This document shows, piece by piece, positions 1-3,596 of a stretch of 6,251 bases of DNA (position 1 is its first letter; every line of letters begins with the position of its first letter). The notes below the pieces were generated by a model. It was not told the origin of the DNA and did not search any database. It was given only the letters and a program-made list of their open reading frames with translations. The translations under genes and the position numbers were made by a program. The DNA comes from DATKWF01 sp035529715. Lineage in GTDB: Bacteria; Chloroflexota; Dehalococcoidia; Dehalococcoidales; RBG-16-60-22. The stretch lies in contig DATKWF010000086.1 of the NCBI GenBank assembly GCA_035529715.1, forward strand, positions 1 through 6,251, in the 5' to 3' direction.

Positions 1-618
1 GGGCTCAATCGCCGTCTCAGCTACCCTCTTCAGTTCGCTAATATTATCCCTGAAATCCTGAACAAAGGCATTGTATTCCATCACAAAGCGGTTATAAAGG
101 TCTATAGTTTCCTGAGGAATCTCAAACTTCTCTGCCAGCTCGTAGAACTGCTCTACAAGCTCATAATAATGACTGTTTACCAGCCACAGCTCATTCAAAT
201 AGGTGTGCAGGTGAACATCAAACCTCCCATTGCCAATATCACTCTCCACCCGGCTGATAAAGCTATTACACCAAGAATTGAAAATACGCTGTGATACATC
301 ACACGCCCGTGCCCAATCCCACAATTTAGGATTATCAATATTAAATAGACTATCTATAATAGCAAAGATAGATAGTGACGAATTGCCCATAAATCTACGG
401 GTAAAATAGCCTGTCAAGTGCCAGAGCCGCAGGAATGAAAGCTTTAATTCCCTCTCTCTGGCACCCCTCGCCGCCACCACCAAGCCAATGACCAGGATAA
501 CACCCAGGACCGGGGCGACAATCCAAATCTCCCACTCAAACACAAAACCAACCACCGCCAGTGCTGTTATTAAAATAGGACACCAGCCCCGGGTTATTAC
601 CACTCTTAATACACGCAT
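1..618 (-). CDS. Membrane protein of unknown function, N-terminal 206 residues (runs off left edge)
   Basis: An uninterrupted minus-strand frame of 206 codons begins with ATG at 618-616 and reaches the window edge without a stop, so the C-terminus is missing. The start is well supported: AGGAGG lies 5 nt upstream and overlaps the argF stop. The protein opens with a basic stretch (MRVLRVVITR), then two hydrophobic segments at about residues 13-28 and 31-50 separated by a short acidic turn (FEWE), then a basic patch (RGARERELK, 51-59). By the positive-inside rule this predicts a helical hairpin with both ends in the cytoplasm. From about residue 60 it is soluble, rich in aromatic and charged residues and probably mostly helical, with no catalytic motif that I recognise. 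The 9-nt gap implies co-transcription with argF, but nothing suggests a role in arginine metabolism. The reading frame is certain; the function is unknown. Confidence 0.85.
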   Translation of the reverse strand, partial: MRVLRVVITRGWCPILITALAVVGFVFEWEIWIVAPVLGVILVIGLVVAARGARERELKLSFLRLWHLTGYFTRRFMGNSSLSIFAIIDSLFNIDNPKLWDWARACDVSQRIFNSWCNSFISRVESDIGNGRFDVHLHTYLNELWLVNSHYYELVEQFYELAEKFEIPQETIDLYNRFVMEYNAFVQDFRDNISELKRVAETAIEP

Positions 619-623
619 GATAT

Positions 624-629
624 CCTCCT
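624..629 (-). promoter_or_regulatory. Shine-Dalgarno of the membrane-protein gene, fused to the argF stop codon
   Basis: On the minus strand the sequence reads TAGGAGGATATCATG. The argF stop TAG shares its last two bases with AGGAGG, and 5 nt separate this from the ATG. A ribosome ending argF therefore stops on the initiation site of the next gene, an arrangement typical of translational coupling or reinitiation. Coupling is inferred from spacing only. Confidence 0.75.
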
Positions 630-1569
630 AATGATAGCCAGCCAGCGGTATCTCCAGACCGCCCAGCATTTCCGCCAGCAGTGCCTTTTGCACGTGCATC
701 CTATTCTCAGCCTGGTCAAAAACTACCGACTTAGGGCTATCCAAAATGCCTTCAGCTACCTCCTCGCCGTGATGAGCCGGCAGGGGGTGCATTAATATAG
801 CATCTTCCCTGGCTAAAGACAGGAGTTCACTATTCACCTGGTAGTTAGCAAATATCCGGCGCCGCTCTTGAGCCTCAGCCTCCTGCCCCATACTAGTCCA
901 CACATCAGTATAAACTACATCAGCCCCGCTAACCGCCAATTGTGGCTCCTCAGTGCAAAATATTTCGGCACCGCTATCCACAGCATACTCTTGAGCCAGA
1001 TGCAGAATCCTGTCCTGAACCCTGTAGCCGCTCGGGGAAGCAATCCTGAAATTCATCCCCGCCAGCGAGGCAGCCAGCATAAGGCTGTGAGCCACATTAT
1101 TACCATCACCAACAAAGGCTAAGGTCAAGCCGTCCAGTTCCCCCTTTTTCTCATAAATGGTAAAAAGGTCAGCCAGAGCCTGACACGGGTGTTCCAAATC
1201 AGACAGGGCGTTTATTACCGGCACACCAGAACAGCCAGCCAGAACCTCCAGCGTTTGGTGAGAGAAGGTACGGGCAACAATAGCGTTAACATACCGGCTA
1301 AGCACCCGGGCTACATCCGAAACTGACTCACGCTTTCCCAGACCAACCTCAGCCGGAGATAGATAAATGGTTTGTCCTCCCAACTGCCGCATCGCTACCT
1401 CAAAGCTGACCCGGGTCCGCAACGAGGGCTTCTCAAATAAAAGGGCTAACGTCTTCCCGCTAAGTGAGGAAAGCCAGCCCGCAGCTTTCATATCTACCGT
1501 ATCCGATATGAGCAGATTAATATCGTTACTACTGAGGTCAGATATTGAAAGTAAGTCCTTCCCCTTCAA
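628..1569 (-). CDS. argF: Ornithine carbamoyltransferase (anabolic type)
   Basis: Transfers the carbamoyl group of carbamoyl phosphate to ornithine, giving citrulline, the sixth step of arginine synthesis; cytoplasmic, normally a trimer. The 313-residue length is normal for the family. Visible motifs: carbamoyl-phosphate loop FEKPSLRTR (45-53, usually STRTR), HPCQ (127-130), VGDGNNVAHS (153-162) at the start of the ornithine-binding domain, the ornithine-specific SMG loop in DVWTSMGQE (222-230), HPLPAHHGEE (261-270, usually HCLPAHRGEE), and the C-terminal FDQAENRMHVQKALL (284-298). The SMG loop and C-terminal motif favour ornithine over aspartate carbamoyltransferase despite HPLP. The start is TTG at 1569-1567: an in-frame TAG lies four codons upstream, AGGGGG sits 5 nt before it, and the resulting N-terminus (KGKDLLSISDLS) matches family style; the next Met is residue 27. 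No other arg gene is visible. The family call is firm; catalytic competence with the Cys-to-Pro change is inferred. Confidence 0.96.
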   Translation of the reverse strand: MKGKDLLSISDLSSNDINLLISDTVDMKAAGWLSSLSGKTLALLFEKPSLRTRVSFEVAMRQLGGQTIYLSPAEVGLGKRESVSDVARVLSRYVNAIVARTFSHQTLEVLAGCSGVPVINALSDLEHPCQALADLFTIYEKKGELDGLTLAFVGDGNNVAHSLMLAASLAGMNFRIASPSGYRVQDRILHLAQEYAVDSGAEIFCTEEPQLAVSGADVVYTDVWTSMGQEAEAQERRRIFANYQVNSELLSLAREDAILMHPLPAHHGEEVAEGILDSPKSVVFDQAENRMHVQKALLAEMLGGLEIPLAGYH

Positions 1570-1574
1570 ATCAG

Positions 1575-1580
1575 CCCCCT
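1575..1580 (-). promoter_or_regulatory. Shine-Dalgarno deciding the TTG start of argF
   Basis: AGGGGG on the minus strand lies 5 nt before TTG at 1569-1567. As no ATG or GTG is available between the upstream in-frame stop and residue 27, this site decides the start. Confidence 0.65.
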
Positions 1581-1588
1581 ATTTTTAC

Positions 1589-1597
1589 AGTATATCA
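1589..1597 (-). promoter_or_regulatory. Candidate extended -10 promoter element for argF
   Basis: On the minus strand TGATATACT fits an extended -10 (TG-N-TATACT, one mismatch to TATAAT). No good -35 hexamer is found 16-18 bp upstream, which extended -10 promoters can tolerate. Transcription would begin near 1582, giving a leader of about 13 nt that only just contains the Shine-Dalgarno. No clear arginine-repressor box was seen nearby. Prediction by eye. Confidence 0.35.
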
Positions 1598-1662
1598 CGA
1601 AAAATAACTATTAAATAGAGGGACTCTGTCCTCCTCAACTCCTTCAGAGGAAAATCCGCTTG

Positions 1663-1668
1663 TATAAT
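1663..1668 (+). promoter_or_regulatory. Candidate -10 box upstream of the DUF4342 gene
   Basis: A perfect TATAAT in the context TTGTATAATAG. The expected -35 region (about 1639-1645) is a poor match to TTGACA. Transcription would start near 1675 and give an 80-nt leader with the Shine-Dalgarno intact. This makes it preferable to the second TATAAT at 1733-1738, whose start point would fall inside the Shine-Dalgarno. Confidence 0.28.
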
Positions 1669-1742
1669 AGACACCAACCTCAATGGTCTGTTAGAATATA
1701 CACCCTTAACCATTTACAATAAAGCATATATCTATAATAAAA

Positions 1743-1748
1743 GGGAGG
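1743..1748 (+). promoter_or_regulatory. Shine-Dalgarno of the DUF4342 gene
   Basis: GGGAGG lies 6 nt before ATG at 1755, within AAGGGAGGT. The same nine bases precede the dehydrogenase gene on the other strand. This is a strong site that fixes the start of a small gene. Confidence 0.75.
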
Positions 1749-1754
1749 TTAGAA

Positions 1755-2009
1755 ATGACTACGAAAGAGAAATTTACCATATCCGGAGACAAATTAGTTG
1801 AGAAAGTCAAGCAACTTATCCATGAGGGCAATATCAGGAAGGTGCGAGTAATCCATAAAGGGAATACTATCATTGAGATACCTCTGACGGCAGGCGCATC
1901 AGCGGCAGCAGTATTAACCTTAGCCGCTCCACTTCTGGCTGCCCTGGGTGCTTTTGCGGCGCTGGTAACCGAATGCACTATTGAGATTGAGAAGGTAGAA
2001 AAATCATAA
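1755..2009 (+). CDS. Small DUF4342-type protein
   Basis: An 84-residue protein whose layout matches what I recall of the DUF4342 family. An N-terminal amphipathic segment (residues 1-26, with KLVEKVKQLIHEGN) is followed by a beta-like basic stretch (IRKVRVIHKGNTIIEIPLTAG, about 27-47), an Ala/Leu-rich hydrophobic segment (about 48-71), and a short C-terminal ECTIEIEKVEK tail. The helix and the phrase IIEIPLTAG are the most recognisable parts; in relatives I recall the N-terminal part resembling a UBA/EF-Ts-like helix. The hydrophobic segment is long enough to cross or lie on a membrane. The function is unknown and no catalytic residues are visible. The start is firm (ATG with GGGAGG 6 nt upstream). 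The rhodanese gene follows on the same strand after 70 bp, so a two-gene transcript is possible. The reading frame is secure; the family name rests on memory of its sequence pattern. Confidence 0.85.
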   Translation: MTTKEKFTISGDKLVEKVKQLIHEGNIRKVRVIHKGNTIIEIPLTAGASAAAVLTLAAPLLAALGAFAALVTECTIEIEKVEKS

Positions 2010-2029
2010 TCCAGAATTCGAAATTTATA

Positions 2030-2041
2030 CAGAAAGTCCCA
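2030..2041 (+). repeat. 12-nt direct repeat, copy 1 (before the rhodanese gene)
   Basis: CAGAAAGTCCCA occurs here, 38 bp before the rhodanese start, and again at 2525-2536, 22 bp after its stop. The two copies are identical over exactly 12 nt, in the same orientation, and both lie in non-coding DNA. Confidence 0.6.
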
Positions 2042-2079
2042 CCGAGCGATTTGTAACTGCACTTTAAGAAGATAAGCTG

Positions 2080-2502
2080 ATGAGTCTGAAAAACTTTATG
2101 GCATTAGTGCTCTTGGTATCACTGGTTATTGGAGCTACTTTAACGGGTGGTTGCCTTCGCGACGAAACCGCCACTATTGAAGATATCACCCCCCAAGAAG
2201 CGTTTGCCTTAATACAAGACAACCAGAATAACCCGGATTTCGTAATTATCGATGTGCGAACACCAGCAGAGTTCGCTGGAGAGCATATAGAAAATGCCAC
2301 CAATATAAACTTCTATTCCGAAACCTTCCAGGATATGCTCAACAACTTAGATAAGAATAGAACCTATCTCGTTTATTGCGCGGTCGGGGGTCGCAGCGGA
2401 AACGCTTTAGATATAATGGCAGAGCTCAATTTTAAGGAAGCCTACAACATTCTGGGCGGGATTAATCAATGGAAGTCAGAAGGACTCCCAACCGTAAAAT
2501 AA
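2080..2502 (+). CDS. Rhodanese-like sulfurtransferase, predicted lipoprotein
   Basis: A 140-residue single-domain rhodanese with an export signal. Residues 1-25 form a signal peptide: MSLKN, a hydrophobic core (FMALVLLVSLVIGATL), then TGGC with Cys25. This fits a lipobox-like site, although Thr at -3 is less usual than Leu, so the mature protein is probably a lipid-anchored envelope protein. The rhodanese fold follows: ITPQEAFALI (36-45), FVIIDVRTPAEFAGEHI (54-70), and the active-site loop CAVGGRS (100-106), whose Cys100 would carry the persulfide. It ends with the conserved YNILGGINQWKSEGLP (122-137). The six-residue loop starting at Cys is the sulfurtransferase type rather than the longer Cdc25/arsenate-reductase type. 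The donor and acceptor are unknown. The start is ATG at 2080 with only a weak purine-rich AAGAAG upstream, but it is required for the signal peptide. It may be co-transcribed with the DUF4342 gene 70 bp upstream. Confidence 0.92.
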   Translation: MSLKNFMALVLLVSLVIGATLTGGCLRDETATIEDITPQEAFALIQDNQNNPDFVIIDVRTPAEFAGEHIENATNINFYSETFQDMLNNLDKNRTYLVYCAVGGRSGNALDIMAELNFKEAYNILGGINQWKSEGLPTVK

Positions 2503-2524
2503 CACCTCCTACTTAAAACCCCTC

Positions 2525-2536
2525 CAGAAAGTCCCA
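2525..2536 (+). repeat. 12-nt direct repeat, copy 2 (after the rhodanese gene)
   Basis: Identical to CAGAAAGTCCCA at 2030-2041, with starts 495 bp apart. Its last five bases (TCCCA) are also the left arm of a small stem with TGGGA at 2544-2548. Confidence 0.6.
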
Positions 2537-2548
2537 GATACAATGGGA
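2532..2548 (+). terminator. Weak stem-loop in the convergent spacer
   Basis: TCCCA (2532-2536) pairs with TGGGA (2544-2548) around a 7-nt loop. The stem is short and no T-run follows, so it is a poor intrinsic terminator. It is listed because it is the only hairpin placed where the rhodanese transcript should end. Confidence 0.15.
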
Positions 2549-2610
2549 TTAGATATGAGATTCCTCTTCCTCCATACTACGGTTGATGTCAGTACAGAGC
2601 AAGTTTAGCT

Positions 2611-3501
2611 TTACTGCTTTACCTCAATACCGGCAATACGCTCCATAACCTTAACCAGTACCTGAGTGCCGCTTTTACCTTCTCCGGAAGACTGAAGCGC
2701 ATAATACATCTGATGTATAATGCTAGTTATCGGAAGGGGTACTTTTACCACCTCGGCAGCACCCATAATCAGATTCAGGTCTTTCTGCAACAGGTCAACC
2801 ATAAAACCGGGACTAAAATCCCGTGAAATTATACGCGGGGCAAGGTTAGACAGCTGCCACGAGCCGGCAGCGCCGCCCTTAACGGCCTCAATCGCTTTCT
2901 CCAAATCTACACCCGATTTCTTGGCAAATATTAGCGATTCAACAACAGCATTCAGAGTACCGGAGACGAGTATCTGGTTCATCAGTTTTACCGTTTGCCC
3001 CATACCGTTAGGGCCAATATGCGTGATAGTCTTGCCCATAGCTTCAAATATCGGGCGACAGCGCTCAAATATCCCGGCATCACCACCAACCATAATAGAA
3101 AGAGTGCCATTGATGGCCCCCTGGTCACCGCCACTTACCGGAGCATCAAGCATATGAGCCCCCTTTTCTTTGAGACGCTCCGCCATCTTTTGCGTTGCCT
3201 GTGGCGAAATAGTACTCATATCAATGACCACCGCATCTGTCTCAACCCCCTCGATAACACCGCTTTCCCCCAGGATAACGCTCTCAACATCGGGCGTATC
3301 GGAAACTATGGTAATTATCACTGAATTACCTTCCGCCGCTTCCTTTGGTGAACCGGCTTTTTTTGCGCCTTCGGCAACTAGCTTATCCGCTTTAGAAGTA
3401 GTCCGATTATACACGGTAACAGCAAAACCGGCTTTCATCAGATTACGGGCCATAGGCATACCCATAATACCAAGCCCGATAAAACCAATCTTTTTATCCA
3501 T
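2611..3501 (-). CDS. NAD(P)-dependent 3-hydroxyisobutyrate dehydrogenase / tartronate semialdehyde reductase family enzyme
   Basis: A beta-hydroxyacid dehydrogenase of 296 residues, the usual length, acting in the cytoplasm on a small 3-hydroxyacid or its semialdehyde. The N-terminal Rossmann domain (about 1-160) has GLGIMG (9-14) in IGFIGLGIMGMPMARNLM. VYNRT (30-34) has Asn-Arg rather than an acidic residue at the end of the second strand, which suggests preference for NADP(H). DAPVSGGDQGA (119-129) is the substrate-binding signature. The catalytic Lys172 lies in GMGQTVKLMNQ (166-176), and QKDLNL (239-244) holds the conserved Lys240-Asp241 near the active site. The C-terminal half is the all-helical domain. 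Candidates are 3-hydroxyisobutyrate dehydrogenase, 2-hydroxy-3-oxopropionate (tartronate semialdehyde) reductase, and glyoxylate/succinic semialdehyde reductase; the sequence alone does not separate them, though NRT and KxxNQ lean toward the reductases. ATG at 3501 has GGGAGG 6 nt upstream. It is divergent from polA with no pathway partner visible. Confidence 0.93.
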   Translation of the reverse strand: MDKKIGFIGLGIMGMPMARNLMKAGFAVTVYNRTTSKADKLVAEGAKKAGSPKEAAEGNSVIITIVSDTPDVESVILGESGVIEGVETDAVVIDMSTISPQATQKMAERLKEKGAHMLDAPVSGGDQGAINGTLSIMVGGDAGIFERCRPIFEAMGKTITHIGPNGMGQTVKLMNQILVSGTLNAVVESLIFAKKSGVDLEKAIEAVKGGAAGSWQLSNLAPRIISRDFSPGFMVDLLQKDLNLIMGAAEVVKVPLPITSIIHQMYYALQSSGEGKSGTQVLVKVMERIAGIEVKQ

Positions 3502-3507
3502 TAGATA

Positions 3508-3513
3508 CCTCCC
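3508..3513 (-). promoter_or_regulatory. Shine-Dalgarno of the dehydrogenase gene
   Basis: GGGAGG on the minus strand lies 6 nt before the ATG at 3501. It overlaps the right arm (minus-strand sense) of an inverted repeat, which could affect its accessibility. Confidence 0.75.
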
Positions 3514-3525
3514 TTCAAAGAGGGA
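3510..3525. repeat. Inverted repeat over the dehydrogenase start region
   Basis: TCCCT (3510-3514) and AGGGA (3521-3525) are perfect complements around the 6-nt loop TCAAAG. On the minus strand the repeat runs from the last base of TATAAT to the Shine-Dalgarno. It could be an operator spanning the start point or, in a transcript begun further upstream, a hairpin masking the ribosome site. The arms are short, so chance is possible. Confidence 0.35.
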
Positions 3526-3530
3526 TTATA
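3525..3530 (-). promoter_or_regulatory. Candidate -10 box of the dehydrogenase gene
   Basis: A perfect TATAAT on the minus strand in the context GATGTATAATCC. Transcription would begin near 3518, leaving a leader of about 17 nt that includes the Shine-Dalgarno. No strong -35 was found. Confidence 0.42.
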
Positions 3531-3584
3531 CATCATTCCTTCCACTCCTGCCAGCAAAAAGTCACTTTCTACCCGCCACTCTGT

Positions 3585-3590
3585 TATAAT
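3585..3590 (+). promoter_or_regulatory. Candidate -10 box of polA, placed for a leaderless mRNA
   Basis: A perfect TATAAT ends 6 bp before the polA ATG. If the hexamer occupies -12 to -7, the start point falls on the A of ATG at 3597. The only Shine-Dalgarno-like string, AAGG at 3591-3594, is 2 nt from the ATG, too close for normal use. The -35 region (TCACTT at 17 bp) is a weak match. Confidence 0.45.
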
Positions 3591-3596
3591 AAGGTT

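Larger units (their letters stand above)
1570..1754. other. Divergent intergenic spacer between argF and the DUF4342 gene
   Basis: A 185-bp AT-rich spacer that must carry the control region for transcription in both directions. It contains the minus-strand extended -10 for argF and two plus-strand TATAAT hexamers. I see no ORF with a ribosome-binding site, no RNA gene and no strong hairpin; the only short inverted repeat noticed is GGAC-TCT-GTCC near 1621-1631, too small to interpret. Confidence 0.6.
2503..2610. other. Convergent intergenic spacer
   Basis: These 108 bp separate the ends of the rhodanese and dehydrogenase genes, where a bidirectional terminator would be expected. None is convincing: there is no GC-rich stem followed by a T-run in either direction. 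It holds the second copy of the 12-nt repeat and a weak 5-bp stem. Confidence 0.55.
3502..3596. other. Divergent promoter region between the dehydrogenase gene and polA
   Basis: This 95-bp spacer separates two divergently transcribed genes and carries a perfect TATAAT on each strand (minus at 3530-3525, plus at 3585-3590). Neither has a good -35 at 16-18 bp. The two -10 boxes point away from each other and are 54 bp apart, so the two polymerases would share upstream DNA. Confidence 0.6.

Noticed and set aside
1733..1738. Second TATAAT just before the DUF4342 Shine-Dalgarno
   Set aside because: Its start point would fall near 1745, inside the Shine-Dalgarno, and the -35 region is poor. The upstream TATAAT at 1663-1668 gives a more workable leader.
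1706..2303. Minus-strand open frames opposite the DUF4342 and rhodanese genes
   Set aside because: They are antisense to two well-supported genes, have no ribosome-binding site and show low-complexity, non-protein-like composition.
2543..2608. Possible 21-codon plus-strand ORF in the convergent spacer
   Set aside because: It has no Shine-Dalgarno, is very short and has no recognisable sequence.
2704..2718. Perfect palindrome ATACATC-T-GATGTAT followed by TATAAT
   Set aside because: It lies inside the C-terminal coding part of the dehydrogenase gene, encoding ordinary residues (IIHQMYY). A 7-bp-arm palindrome is expected by chance in a window of this size, and no gene starts downstream on the plus strand.
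2720..3589. Plus-strand open frames across the dehydrogenase gene
   Set aside because: They lie antisense to a clearly conserved dehydrogenase and encode nothing recognisable.
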